64,000 nt of DNA, from contig NZ_JAALGD010000006.1 of assembly GCF_011059135.1 (NCBI RefSeq), positions 153,742 through 217,741 on the forward strand, read 5' to 3'. Below are positions 1 through 7,547 of the stretch, piece by piece; position 1 is the stretch's first letter, and each line of letters begins with the position of its first letter. A program made the translations under genes and the position numbers. Under the pieces are notes generated by a model. That model saw only the letters and a list, made by a program, of their open reading frames with translations. It was not told where the DNA came from and searched no databases. The stretch is from Brevibacillus sp. SYP-B805. Its GTDB lineage: Bacteria > Bacillota > Bacilli > Brevibacillales > Brevibacillaceae.

Positions 1-1
1 A

Positions 2-85
2 TTTCGCTTCGTGGAATCCCCGCATTCCTTGCGTCAAATGGCGCAAATGGCGTTGAGAAAGGAGGCAACCGCCGATGACCAATGA
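2..85 (+). CDS. C-terminal end of an upstream gene (partial)
   Basis: An open frame enters from the left edge and stops at a TGA ending at 85, giving 27 residues rich in Arg, Gln and Met (a SLRQMAQMALRKE segment). It overlaps the next gene by 11 bases, the spacing seen throughout this operon, so it is probably the tail of a real early phage protein. Too little is visible to name it. Confidence 0.45.
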   Translation, partial: FRFVESPHSLRQMAQMALRKEATADDQ

Positions 86-380
86 GAACACGCAGTATTG
101 GAAGCGTGTAGTCGCGTATTTCGACCGCGTGGAGAAAGGCGAGGAGCGTCCGACTTATGACGAATTGGTCCGGCGCGCAAAGAGAACCGCACGGCACGGT
201 CAAGCGGCGAACGACCGCGTGGCCGAGTTGGAAGCGGAGAACTCGCGGTTGCAATCGGAAATTCAAACGATAACGCACGTCATTTACTCGGAGGATGCCG
301 AGAAAGAACGGTTGCGTGCGGAAATTTATAGGCTTCACGCCATCATCGAAAAGGGGGCGAGAAAGGGTGCCGAAAGCTAA
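75..380 (+). CDS. Small coiled-coil phage protein
   Basis: 101 residues, unknown function. The ATG at 75 follows an AAAGGAGG ribosome site at 58-65. The first 45 residues are basic and the rest (about 46-95) is a Glu/Leu/Arg-rich heptad pattern that should form a coiled coil. It lies in the early operon just before the helicase-loader genes and overlaps the next gene, so the two are probably translationally coupled. Assigned only as an early phage protein. Confidence 0.7.
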   Translation: MTNENTQYWKRVVAYFDRVEKGEERPTYDELVRRAKRTARHGQAANDRVAELEAENSRLQSEIQTITHVIYSEDAEKERLRAEIYRLHAIIEKGARKGAES

Positions 381-762
381 ACGTAACCTCCCGCCCGCCA
401 AAGCGTGGCGCGAACGGGAGGTGGCGGACTGGAACACGACGACCTTCTGCGCGTACCTGTCCGACCGCCACGCGGAACTCTACGGCATCCCGTACGTGCC
501 GGGCCGGGGCGGTTGGCGGGCCGAGCAAGGCATGATTAAACGGGAGATCACCGAGCACGGTCCGGAAGTGGTCAAACGGTTTATTGACGAGTGTTTCCGC
601 GAGTATAAGCCAAAGCGCGAGTATCCCGGTCTTAACTTCACGTTCATGTACACGTATATGAGGGCGCGGGTGCTGCCGAAAGTGCTGGCGGAGGCGCGTG
701 TGAATCGGGGCGACGATGTAAGGCATGAGATGACGGCGGAAGAATTGGCTGATTGGCTATAG
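367..762 (+). CDS. Early phage protein, possible replication accessory
   Basis: 131 residues from a GTG at 367, chosen because AAGGGGGCG lies 8-15 bases upstream; an earlier in-frame ATG at 295 has no ribosome site and would bury much of the preceding gene. The protein is basic and Trp/Tyr-rich with no motif I recognise. Its place just upstream of the DnaC-like loader suggests a replication-initiation role, but this is inference from position only. Confidence 0.65.
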   Translation: MPKAKRNLPPAKAWREREVADWNTTTFCAYLSDRHAELYGIPYVPGRGGWRAEQGMIKREITEHGPEVVKRFIDECFREYKPKREYPGLNFTFMYTYMRARVLPKVLAEARVNRGDDVRHEMTAEELADWL

Positions 763-781
763 AACGAAAGGAGCGATAAGA

Positions 782-1225
782 ATGCGTGAAATCAAGTTTC
801 GGGCGTGGGACGAGGAAAAGAAACGAATGTTTGATGGTGACGCAATCGAAGAACATGACCTGATCACTGGACTGTCTTACGGGAAGCTGTTTGTCGCTAC
901 AGAAGACCCGGACTGGCGCGAGATGACGGTCATGCAATTCACCGGCCTCCACGACAAGAACGGTCGGGAGATTTATGAGGGGGATCTTGTAAGGAATCAT
1001 CGAAGGGTCTCCGTCTACGGTGATGAGATATTAAAGGTGATATATCAAGAAGCAGTAATTACTGAATCACCAGACGGCGTTCGTTGGACCTCAGAGAAGC
1101 CAGGATTTCGATTTATACGGATAGGTAAAGGGATGATAACTGCTTTTGTTCCTCATGAAGATTTAGAAGTCATCGGCAACATCTACGAGAACCCGGAGCT
1201 GCTTCAATCCGAAAAGCGCGTGTGA
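782..1225 (+). CDS. YopX family protein
   Basis: 147 residues. It opens with the MREIKFRAWDEEKKRM segment typical of YopX proteins, has the FTGLHDKNGREIYEGD core at about residues 57-72, and ends with the GNIYENPELL signature. YopX proteins are widespread in Firmicutes phages and have no established biochemical role. An AAAGGAGCG ribosome site precedes the ATG. The middle (about residues 80-120) uses more AT-rich codons than its neighbours, which hints at segmental exchange. Confidence 0.9.
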   Translation: MREIKFRAWDEEKKRMFDGDAIEEHDLITGLSYGKLFVATEDPDWREMTVMQFTGLHDKNGREIYEGDLVRNHRRVSVYGDEILKVIYQEAVITESPDGVRWTSEKPGFRFIRIGKGMITAFVPHEDLEVIGNIYENPELLQSEKRV

Positions 1226-1268
1226 TTTTCCCTTTCTGATGTACATTACCTTTCGGAGGTGATCGCGC

Positions 1269-2063
1269 TTGACGCAAAGCACTAACGCAAGTGCATGTAT
1301 CCTTCGCGGCCCGTGTAAAACAGCGGATGACCCTGCGATATGCACCCGCCTTTGCCCGCACTTCATCGCCCTCCACGGGGCGTCCGGCGCAGGTGGTAGA
1401 GTGAGTGCCGCGAACATCCCGTCCGACTACCGCCATGTAACGGTAGCCACCTCGGTCGCGCGCCGGGATCAAGCGGCAGCCTACGCGATCGTGGACCGGT
1501 ATATCGCGACGTTCGACCGCCAGTTTGAACCGGACGCGGGCGGACCAGAAGCCGCCGACAGGCGGATTAAGTCGCTATACCTCTATTCGCGCGAGCCTGG
1601 TACCGGCAAGACGACGACGGCCGCCGCGATTGCCAACACGTATCTCATCGCGCACTATATCGGCAGATTAAAGCGCGATAGGCAGCCGCTGCAGCGGCCG
1701 GTATACTTCCTCGATGTAAACGAGTGGCAGACGTTGTTCAACGCGTTCAATCGGCCGAGGGTCCCGGACCATATCGCGGAGCCAGCGAGTGATGCGTATT
1801 ACCGCTCGATGGAACACGCTAAGGCCGCGCCGTTTCTCGTGATGGACGATATAGGCGTCCGGGACGCGACCGATGCGTTTCGCGGGGACTTACACGCGAT
1901 AATCAACCATCGGGTGACGAATCGGTTGCCGACCGTTTATACCTCGAACGTGCCAATCGATGAGCTCGCGCAAGTGTTTGACGCGCGGCTGGCGGATCGG
2001 GTGCGGGACCAATGCGCGGTCGTGACGTTTAAAGGCGAATCGAAAAGAGGGGTTCGAAAATGA
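1269..2063 (+). CDS. DnaC/DnaI-like helicase loader ATPase
   Basis: 264 residues from a TTG behind GGAGGTGATC. The Walker A motif EPGTGKTT is at residues 109-116 and Walker B FLVMDDIG at 189-196, as in AAA+ DnaC/DnaI loaders that open the replicative helicase ring onto DNA. The N-terminus carries four cysteines (10, 16, 25, 29) and His31, a likely zinc site similar in position to that of DnaI. The DnaB-like helicase follows 1.1 kb downstream, the expected partner. Confidence 0.85.
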   Translation: MTQSTNASACILRGPCKTADDPAICTRLCPHFIALHGASGAGGRVSAANIPSDYRHVTVATSVARRDQAAAYAIVDRYIATFDRQFEPDAGGPEAADRRIKSLYLYSREPGTGKTTTAAAIANTYLIAHYIGRLKRDRQPLQRPVYFLDVNEWQTLFNAFNRPRVPDHIAEPASDAYYRSMEHAKAAPFLVMDDIGVRDATDAFRGDLHAIINHRVTNRLPTVYTSNVPIDELAQVFDARLADRVRDQCAVVTFKGESKRGVRK

Positions 2064-2386
2064 CCGAACAGCAGATCATTGAAACGCTGGCAACGAAGGT
2101 GATGGGGTGGGAGAAACGGGACTTGCAAGAGCTGGACTATTGGTATCACGACGGGAAAGTCATCTGTCGTAGAGGGAACTGGAACCCACTCCAAAACAAA
2201 GCCGATGCGTGGATGATTGTGAAAAAGCTGGAACAAGAATTTGATGCTGTTTGCTTGATGAAAGAAGGGGAAGAGTGGCGATTTTATGTCGGTAGGTACG
2301 ATGCTGATGAGTATGAAGCGACAGCACCAACTGCCCAAGAAGCCATCTGCAACGTTGCGATAAAGGCGGTGGAGGCTACCGAATGA
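2060..2386 (+). CDS. Conserved phage protein, unknown
   Basis: 108 residues. Its ATG overlaps the loader stop (ATGA), so translation is coupled. The sequence is a mixed alpha/beta type with an EEWRFYVGRYDADEYEATA segment followed by APTAQEAICNVAIKAVE, resembling short phage proteins that end in an ASPQEAICRAALLA-like tail. No catalytic motif is visible; function unknown. Confidence 0.75.
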   Translation: MTEQQIIETLATKVMGWEKRDLQELDYWYHDGKVICRRGNWNPLQNKADAWMIVKKLEQEFDAVCLMKEGEEWRFYVGRYDADEYEATAPTAQEAICNVAIKAVEATE

Positions 2387-2511
2387 TACGCGCCATCCTA
2401 CTACATTACCACGGCTGGCGCATGAGACGCGCCGTTCGCAAGCAAGTCCGGGCCGAAAAGGAGTTCACGCGCCACTGGATCGAGTGGCACGCGCTGCGCC
2501 GTTCGCTTTAA
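2383..2511 (+). CDS. 42-residue basic peptide
   Basis: The ATG overlaps the previous stop (ATGA at 2383-2386). The 42 residues are very Arg/Trp/His-rich (MRRAVRKQVRAEKEF and HWIEWHALRRSL). The coupling to the preceding gene and the absence of a competing frame support a real gene. Its charge would suit nucleic-acid binding, but that is a guess. Confidence 0.5.
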   Translation: MIRAILLHYHGWRMRRAVRKQVRAEKEFTRHWIEWHALRRSL

Positions 2512-2513
2512 TT

Positions 2514-2610
2514 AAACGGAAAACTTGTCAAGCACTTTTTTCACAAAAATCACCACACTAGACACAATTAAACCGAATCCAACGGAAAAAGACAGAATGT
2601 AACGGAATAG
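2514..2610 (+). repeat. AT-rich gap with four AACGGAA-like repeats
   Basis: The 156-base gap between the helicase-loader operon and the next gene contains AAACGGAAAA (2514), AAACCGAATC (2570), AACGGAAAAA (2581) and AACGGAATAG (2601) in the same orientation. It is the most AT-rich stretch in this replication block and lies between loader and helicase genes. A replication origin or regulator site is possible; no clean promoter was found. Confidence 0.35.
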
Positions 2611-2667
2611 AAAAACGAGTTTAGTAAAAATGAAAGGAAAACCCCGTGTTATGATGGAGGTGGCCGG

Positions 2668-3162
2668 ATGGAGCCGCGCTTCAAGATCGGCGACCGTGTT
2701 ACCGTCAAAGGCTACGGTAATCGTGTATACGAAGTCCTCGGGTACACGGTCAGTGAATATACGGACGCGTCCGGAACGATAACCGAATTGTATTACGATG
2801 TGGGACCAGTAGACATTATCGGAGTGTTCGAGGTGATCGAAGCCGCCGAAGAGGACATGACGCTCGTTGGGCCGCCCGATCTAAGTGCCGTGTACTTCTT
2901 TCCCGAGAAGCCGATCGATTACGTTATTACGTTTACGTTTGCGCCGGAATCGATCATCTCCGATGCGGACAGGCGAGAGGCGTATATAAACGGAAACGAT
3001 ACGCGAAATGTACGCAGAGACTACGCGAACATGACGCCCGAGGAGCTCATCGAAATGTACGCCGATTACATGGCGCTGGACCGCGCGTTTGGTGGCCGGG
3101 TGTACAAACGGAGGGCGGACGCGATCATGGCGGAATTACACAAACGGAAGGAGGCGAAATAA
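2668..3162 (+). CDS. Phage protein with SH3-like N-terminus, unknown
   Basis: 164 residues. The ATG follows GGAGGTGG at 2656-2663. The first 60 residues begin FKIGDRVTVKGYGNRVYEVLG, a beta-rich pattern like small SH3/KOW barrels seen in several other proteins of this phage. The last 60 residues are helical and charged (NMTPEELIEMYADYMALD). It lies 3 bases upstream of the helicase and is probably in the same operon. Function unknown. Confidence 0.75.
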   Translation: MEPRFKIGDRVTVKGYGNRVYEVLGYTVSEYTDASGTITELYYDVGPVDIIGVFEVIEAAEEDMTLVGPPDLSAVYFFPEKPIDYVITFTFAPESIISDADRREAYINGNDTRNVRRDYANMTPEELIEMYADYMALDRAFGGRVYKRRADAIMAELHKRKEAK

Positions 3163-3165
3163 ACG

Positions 3166-4512
3166 ATGGCATACGGCGAACAGTTACTCTCGAAAATTAT
3201 TGACGTGAATGACCCTGCCGCCCTTATCCGGTTCGATATCCGCGAGGAACATTTCGGGACCGAGGCCGAGCGCTCCGCTTACCGGTTTATCCGCGAGTAT
3301 GCGGAGGTGAACGGTGGGCGCGCTCCGGACTATCGGACGGTCGTCGCGGAAGTCAAGGGGTTCACGTACATGCCGGAAGTGGGCGATAGCGTCGAGTACC
3401 TGGCGCGGAAGGTGAAGGAGGGCGCGGGTAAACGGCAGCTTCACGAGTTCCTGACGAGCCATGAGTTCGGGAAGAAGTTCACGGAAATGTCCCCGGAAGA
3501 GTTTTCGGACTGGTTGATTTCGGAAGTCCAAAGCGTTAAAATGAGAACAAGTGTTCGTAATCGAGTGGGAACGGACATCAAGCGGGACACGGATGCGTTT
3601 CTTGACGAATATCGCAAACGCAAGGAAGGACGTTCGTTCAAGATTTGGCGCTCGAAATTTCCGACAATCAACCGCGAAATAGGCGGGTACCTTTCCGGCA
3701 ACATGTATACGTGGTACGGTCGATCTGGCCGCGGCAAGTCCGTATTCACGATGGAGGAGGCGATAGAGTCCGCGTTCCAGGGCGCAACCGTTCTCGTGTG
3801 GGCGATGGAGATGTCGTGGTTCGAATGGCTGGCGCGTGCTTACTCGTCAGTATCTGCTCGACTCGGTAAGTGCATCGCGAAGATCGACGGAGTGGACTAC
3901 GAAGCCGGTTTCGAGAACCGGGCGTTGCTGACCGGGAAGCTGCCGGAAGAGTTCGAGAAAGGCTTCGAAGAATTTCTTGCGGAGTTAAACGAGATGATTC
4001 CGGGAAACATCGTTCTGCGTGCGGCCGATCATCCGGATTTCACCTCGCGGCGAGTACGCGACCTAGAAGCGGATATTCTCGCGACGAAGGCAGACATCGT
4101 CGTGATCGACCCGTACTATTACATGCACTACGAGAAGAACACGTCGAAAACAGCGGGCGGTGATGCGGCAGCAACGTCGATGAAATTACGTGCGCTGGCC
4201 GGGAGGACGCAGACGGTCATTCACGGCATCACGCAAGCGGATGAAGTTCGCGATGATAAAGACGACGAAGGAAACCGGGAATTGCGGCCACCGACTCGCG
4301 CAGAACTAAAGAAAAGCAAACAGTTCCTGGAGGATTCCGCGCTCACGCTCGGCATCGACACGCTGGATGGTATCGGTGTTATCCAGTTGAACAAAGGGCG
4401 AAACGGCGGCGAGGGAATACGAGTCGAAGTATTATACCTACCAAACTATGGGATTGTTCGCGAGATAGAAACGGGGGAGGAAGCGGCAAAACAATTCGTT
4501 AGCATTTTTTGA
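3166..4512 (+). CDS. DnaB-like replicative DNA helicase
   Basis: 448 residues. A RecA-fold ATPase domain occupies about 165-440: Walker A GRSGRGKS at 185-192, Walker B IVVIDP at 311-316, and a late basic segment (QLNKGRNGGEG) where DnaB-type helicases keep their arginine finger. The first 150 residues are a helical N-terminal domain of the DnaB kind. It should unwind DNA at the phage fork with the loader at 1269-2063 and the primase at 4797-5804. A LexA-like box lies inside the gene at 3545-3556. Confidence 0.85.
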   Translation: MAYGEQLLSKIIDVNDPAALIRFDIREEHFGTEAERSAYRFIREYAEVNGGRAPDYRTVVAEVKGFTYMPEVGDSVEYLARKVKEGAGKRQLHEFLTSHEFGKKFTEMSPEEFSDWLISEVQSVKMRTSVRNRVGTDIKRDTDAFLDEYRKRKEGRSFKIWRSKFPTINREIGGYLSGNMYTWYGRSGRGKSVFTMEEAIESAFQGATVLVWAMEMSWFEWLARAYSSVSARLGKCIAKIDGVDYEAGFENRALLTGKLPEEFEKGFEEFLAELNEMIPGNIVLRAADHPDFTSRRVRDLEADILATKADIVVIDPYYYMHYEKNTSKTAGGDAAATSMKLRALAGRTQTVIHGITQADEVRDDKDDEGNRELRPPTRAELKKSKQFLEDSALTLGIDTLDGIGVIQLNKGRNGGEGIRVEVLYLPNYGIVREIETGEEAAKQFVSIF

Positions 4513-4522
4513 TATTAACCAC

Positions 4523-4576
4523 TTGCGTTCCTAATTGGGAACAGTTACAATGTAGACAAAGTTCCTTATTAGAAAC
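4523..4576 (+). promoter_or_regulatory. Promoter with paired 16-bp operators
   Basis: TTGCGT (4523-4528) and TACAAT (4546-4551) are 17 bases apart. An inverted repeat GTTCCTAATTGGGAAC (4527-4542) covers the -35 and spacer, and a related GTTCCTTATTAGAAAC (4561-4576) lies just after the expected start point. Starts of the two are 34 bp apart, about three helical turns, as for a cooperatively bound repressor. It would control the HTH gene at 4589 and the primase. Confidence 0.6.
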
Positions 4577-4588
4577 TATGGTGAGGTA

Positions 4589-4807
4589 ATGAAGATGTAC
4601 AAGGATTGTATTGAAGAAGTGCTAACTGCGGCAGAGGTAGACAGGAAGTGGGGAAAATCACATGGTACCACTAAGGTGTACTGTCAACGCGGCATCTTCA
4701 CCGATAAAGAGGCCCGTAAATCCGGCGGTACATGGCTTGTCACCTATAGCGGCGCGGTTAGAGTCTTCGGCAACCCACCGGAAAGGGGTGACGAATCTGA
4801 AAATTGA
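4589..4807 (+). CDS. Small HTH DNA-binding protein
   Basis: 72 residues. Residues 8-45 (EEVLTAAEVDRKWGKSHGTT then CQRGIFTDKEARKSGGTWLV) look like the MerR/excisionase-type helix-turn-helix used by small phage DNA-binding proteins. It sits directly behind a promoter with two operator-like palindromes and may be its regulator. The primase start lies inside its last codons. Confidence 0.6.
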   Translation: MKMYKDCIEEVLTAAEVDRKWGKSHGTTKVYCQRGIFTDKEARKSGGTWLVTYSGAVRVFGNPPERGDESEN

Positions 4808-5804
4808 TGTCCGTGCCGAACTCGAATCCTTCCCGTGGAAACGAGCCACATGGACACCCGACAAGTTAACCGCGGCCTCCCCGTTTCGCTACGACGGCAC
4901 GCCGTCCTTCTACGTATGGCTCGCGAACAATCCCGTAACCGGCGCGCGTGCTGGCGATTGGGGCGACTACGGCGCGACCGATCCCGAGTACCGACGCGGT
5001 GGCATCGTGAAGCTCCTCGCGTTCCTGCGTAACGAAACCGAGGAGGAAACGGAGGAGTATCTACGATGGAAGTACGGGGAGGCAACGGGAGACGCCGAGA
5101 ACCTAACGTTAGACCTATCGGGAGTCCTCCGATTGCCTGAGCGGAGGCAGCCGTTGGACCCACGAATACTAAACGCATGGGACTGCGAACATCCATACTT
5201 GTGCCTACGCGGAATAAGTCCGGAGGTACAGAAGGAAATGCGGGTCGGATACGATATAAAAAGAAAGGCGATAACGATTCCGTGGTTCCTTCCGGACGGT
5301 TCACTTGGCAACGTCAAGTTCCGTCGCGTCGATTCTAAAGCGTTCTGGTACGTCAAAGGAGGCTGGCCCATTCGCGAGCTCGTTTACGGAATAGACGCAA
5401 TCTACCGAAAACGAGCGAAGGTGGCCGTCCTGGTTGAAGCGGAAATTGACGCGATGTACGTCATGACCGCGGGTTTCCCGGCGGTTGCGGTCGGGGGGGC
5501 GTTATTCAGCGAGGAGAAGGCGGAGGTCATCCGGAGGAGTCCGATCGAACGGCTGCTCATCGCGACGGACAACGATGAGGCAGGAAAGAAGTTGCGAGAG
5601 CAGGTAATCGAGAAGATGACGGGATACTGCGAGTTGCTGTCGGTGGAGTTTCCGGAGACGTATAAGGACGTCAACGAGATCACGGACTTGGACGAGTTGC
5701 GTGGGTACATAGAAAGAGCTGCTCCTGTCAATTGGTACAAGTTTCCTCTTTTGTCGCAACAAGTCGACAAGTCTCGCGGGACAGATTCGACAAAGATTTG
5801 CTAA
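4797..5804 (+). CDS. TOPRIM-domain primase (CTG start)
   Basis: 335 residues. The C-terminal TOPRIM domain has the glutamate in VLVEAEIDAMYVM (about residues 211-223) and the DxD in LLIATDNDEAGKK (about 252-264), so it is a DnaG-type phage primase. The usual Gly after the catalytic Glu is Ala. Start: the frame has CTG at 4797, five bases after AAAGGGGTGA, giving MKIDVRAEL; an in-frame GTG at 4788 sits inside that ribosome site and is too close to use it. This is one of several apparent non-standard starts. It overlaps the HTH gene by 11 bases. Confidence 0.8.
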   Translation: MKIDVRAELESFPWKRATWTPDKLTAASPFRYDGTPSFYVWLANNPVTGARAGDWGDYGATDPEYRRGGIVKLLAFLRNETEEETEEYLRWKYGEATGDAENLTLDLSGVLRLPERRQPLDPRILNAWDCEHPYLCLRGISPEVQKEMRVGYDIKRKAITIPWFLPDGSLGNVKFRRVDSKAFWYVKGGWPIRELVYGIDAIYRKRAKVAVLVEAEIDAMYVMTAGFPAVAVGGALFSEEKAEVIRRSPIERLLIATDNDEAGKKLREQVIEKMTGYCELLSVEFPETYKDVNEITDLDELRGYIERAAPVNWYKFPLLSQQVDKSRGTDSTKIC

Positions 5805-5818
5805 AATAAGCCATACGA

Positions 5819-5868
5819 TGTACCCAAATTTGGGGTACAATAAGCCCGGAGTAGAACGAAGTCTACTC
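5819..5868. promoter_or_regulatory. Two inverted repeats between convergent genes
   Basis: A near-palindrome centred on AAATTT (5819-5839, arms TGTACCC and GGGGTACA) is followed by a perfect hairpin GAGTAGA-6-TCTACTC (5849-5868), which overlaps the stop of the minus-strand regulator. They separate the primase from the convergent XRE gene. No T-run follows either, so they may be operators or a weak two-way transcription end. Confidence 0.4.
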
Positions 5869-6108
5869 GTTCATGTCCCTGTCTTCTTCCGCCCTCGGAA
5901 CCCATTCCCACTCCCACAGATCGTCGATGTGGCAGCTACAAAATTCGGCGATATCCTTCTGTGTGTTTAAGGGGATAGGGCGTCGATTGTTCGCCCAGTC
6001 ACTGACGCGTTGCCTAGATACGCGTAGCCACTTTGCCAAAGCAGCCTGCGTCTTTTTCGCTTCTTTGAGGCGGCGCTTCAACAGGGACTTCCGGGCTACA
6101 AACGGCAT
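5863..6108 (-). CDS. XRE-family HTH regulator
   Basis: 81 residues with a Cro/C1-type helix-turn-helix at about residues 10-65 (KKTQAALAKWLRVSRQRVSD then NNRRPIPLNTQKDIAEFC). It ends in an acidic tail. There is no peptidase or oligomerisation domain, so it is a minimal repressor. It lies downstream of a second XRE gene on the same strand; the pair is the probable immunity/control unit facing the sigma-like gene at 6545. Confidence 0.85.
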   Translation of the reverse strand: MPFVARKSLLKRRLKEAKKTQAALAKWLRVSRQRVSDWANNRRPIPLNTQKDIAEFCSCHIDDLWEWEWVPRAEEDRDMNE

Positions 6109-6138
6109 CGGAAGTACCCCCGTGTTAGTTGATCAGAC

Positions 6139-6360
6139 TTAATCTTTATTGGTAACCACGTCTTCTAATTTTATCTCCACCACCCTTTCTATCGGTACTT
6201 TAAGATAGCGGCATATCCGGTCAATAATGTCTAACCTTACGGACTCATTCTTTGCGAATTTAGCAACAGTACCGGATGCTAGTTTGCAATCTCGGACAAG
6301 ATCCATGAGCTTCACATTTTTCGACTCTAGGGTGCGGAAAAGAGGCTCGTAACTAATCAT
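6139..6360 (-). CDS. XRE-family HTH regulator
   Basis: 73 residues starting at the ATG complementary to 6358-6360, chosen because GGAGGTGA lies just upstream; a longer frame would run through the divergent promoter. The helix-turn-helix spans about 10-62 (LESKNVKLMDLVRDCKLASG then DIIDRICRYLKVPIERV), like the short YozG-type regulators. It is the first gene of the leftward unit and is a candidate for autoregulation through the palindrome at 6418-6432. Confidence 0.85.
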   Translation of the reverse strand: MISYEPLFRTLESKNVKLMDLVRDCKLASGTVAKFAKNESVRLDIIDRICRYLKVPIERVVEIKLEDVVTNKD

Positions 6361-6388
6361 ATAGAATTCACCTCCATCCATGCACAAA

Positions 6389-6447
6389 ACCTCATTCACA
6401 AACATAGATATGAGGTATATAATGTCATTATAACCTGTTTTTGTGAA
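6389..6447. promoter_or_regulatory. Divergent promoter region with palindromes
   Basis: On the plus strand TTCACA (6395-6400) and TATAAT (6418-6423) are 17 bases apart. The 15-bp palindrome TATAATGTCATTATA (6418-6432) also places a TATAAT on the minus strand (6432-6427) and a second TTCACA at 6447-6442. ACCTCAT (6389-6395) and ATGAGGT (6410-6416) form a further inverted repeat. This is the expected operator region for the leftward regulators and the rightward sigma-like gene. Confidence 0.6.
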
Positions 6448-6544
6448 AGGAGGATAATTTTTAGAAAAAAAATTATGCGCACATGTCCCAAAATGGCAAT
6501 TTGCTGTGCGTATATAACTAGGAACAAAGAAAAGGAGTGATGAG

Positions 6545-7153
6545 ATGGTTAACTCTGACAAACTGAATACCCTCGCTTTGATGGCACAGAGAGGTTGCCC
6601 AGAATCCGAGCTCGATATCTTATTACGATTCATGCCAGTAATCGAGCGGATTTCAAAAACCATCAGACACCTGATTGACGACGAAGTTGCATTTGAGGCG
6701 TATTGCTATAATCTGATCAAACAAGCAATCCGGAAGTATGACGAGTCAAAAGGCAATCTGCGCTGGCAAATTGAAATCAGACTCAGGGACGCACGAAGGC
6801 ATTTTATTAAAAACAGAAGTAAACGACGAAAAATACAAGTATCGTACGAATTTATTACTGGGCGAACAGATGTTGACGAAGAGAGAAAAAGAACCATCGA
6901 ATTTGAAGATGTATTGGCGGACATCGAGTCGATGGTTTGTGAGAGAGAAAGGCTTCAAGAAAAAATCGCCCTTTTGGCGAAGGGCGATCCCAAAAAGACC
7001 ACGATCCTCAACGCTTGGCTCATCGGATTTGATAACGATTCGGAACTTGCACTGTTGTTGGCGCAACAGTACGGAGGTAAATCCGAATCTCATCGACGAA
7101 CCATTACACGCTTCAGATCATATTGTCAGGCTGTCTTGGCTGGATCAGCCTGA
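6545..7153 (+). CDS. Sigma-factor-like transcription regulator
   Basis: 202 residues; AAAGGAGTGATGAG precedes the ATG. The N-terminal half (about 25-100) resembles sigma-70 region 2 (RHLIDDEVAFEAYCYNLIKQ then IRKYDESKG). The C-terminus ends with a basic helix (SHRRTITRFRSYCQAVLAG, about 180-199) as in phage sigma-like proteins. Region 4 is not obvious. Its position directly across from the repressors suggests an early activator of phage transcription. Moderately confident of family, less so of activity. Confidence 0.6.
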   Translation: MVNSDKLNTLALMAQRGCPESELDILLRFMPVIERISKTIRHLIDDEVAFEAYCYNLIKQAIRKYDESKGNLRWQIEIRLRDARRHFIKNRSKRRKIQVSYEFITGRTDVDEERKRTIEFEDVLADIESMVCERERLQEKIALLAKGDPKKTTILNAWLIGFDNDSELALLLAQQYGGKSESHRRTITRFRSYCQAVLAGSA

Positions 7154-7228
7154 CAATTTCGAGGACCAGGAATTGGCGCGTTTAGGCATCACGCGTCGAT
7201 TCCGTCCTCATGACTAAGTATAACCAAC

Positions 7229-7247
7229 GTTGATAACCATAATCAAC
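7229..7247. promoter_or_regulatory. GTTGAT/ATCAAC inverted repeat
   Basis: GTTGAT (7229-7234) and ATCAAC (7242-7247) form a perfect inverted repeat with a 7-base spacer, 75 bases after the sigma-like gene, and a T-run follows (7258-7263). It may be an operator or a weak terminator. The rest of 7154-7382 is AT-rich; it holds ACTTGTCAAGC (7310), which is repeated with flanking similarity at 2523, but no convincing promoter. Confidence 0.35.
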
Positions 7248-7382
7248 ACATTGTAGGTTTTTTCCAGATAAAAACAACTACGTTTATTATCTTATTAGTT
7301 TGGCATCTACTTGTCAAGCGTATTTGTCACGGAAATTTTCGACAATTACACGAAAGTTATACGAATCGGAGGCGATATATTC

Positions 7383-7547
7383 ATGAGACGAATCTCTATT
7401 TACGATATTATACGAAATGACTACGAAATGGTTTCGCGAATCTACGAAAACGCAACGCTCGATTACAACGGGGCTCCGGGACCAGACGAGGACCCGGCCG
7501 ACTACCTTCCGCGCGGAGGCGTGATCCAGGCGGTGAGGATCGCATGA
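7383..7547 (+). CDS. Small acidic phage protein
   Basis: 54 residues from the ATG at 7383, which follows GGAGGCGATATATTC; an earlier TTG would place the ribosome site inside the gene. It reads MRRISIYDIIRNDYEMVSRI and ends with a Pro/Asp-rich stretch and IQAVRIA. Its stop overlaps the next start (ATGA). Function unknown. Confidence 0.65.
   Translation: MRRISIYDIIRNDYEMVSRIYENATLDYNGAPGPDEDPADYLPRGGVIQAVRIA

Noticed and set aside
6475..6540. 21-codon frame starting ATGCGCACATGTCC upstream of the sigma-like gene
   Set aside because: The AAAGGAGG at 6446-6453 is about 20 bases away, too far to serve it, and the peptide has no distinctive features.
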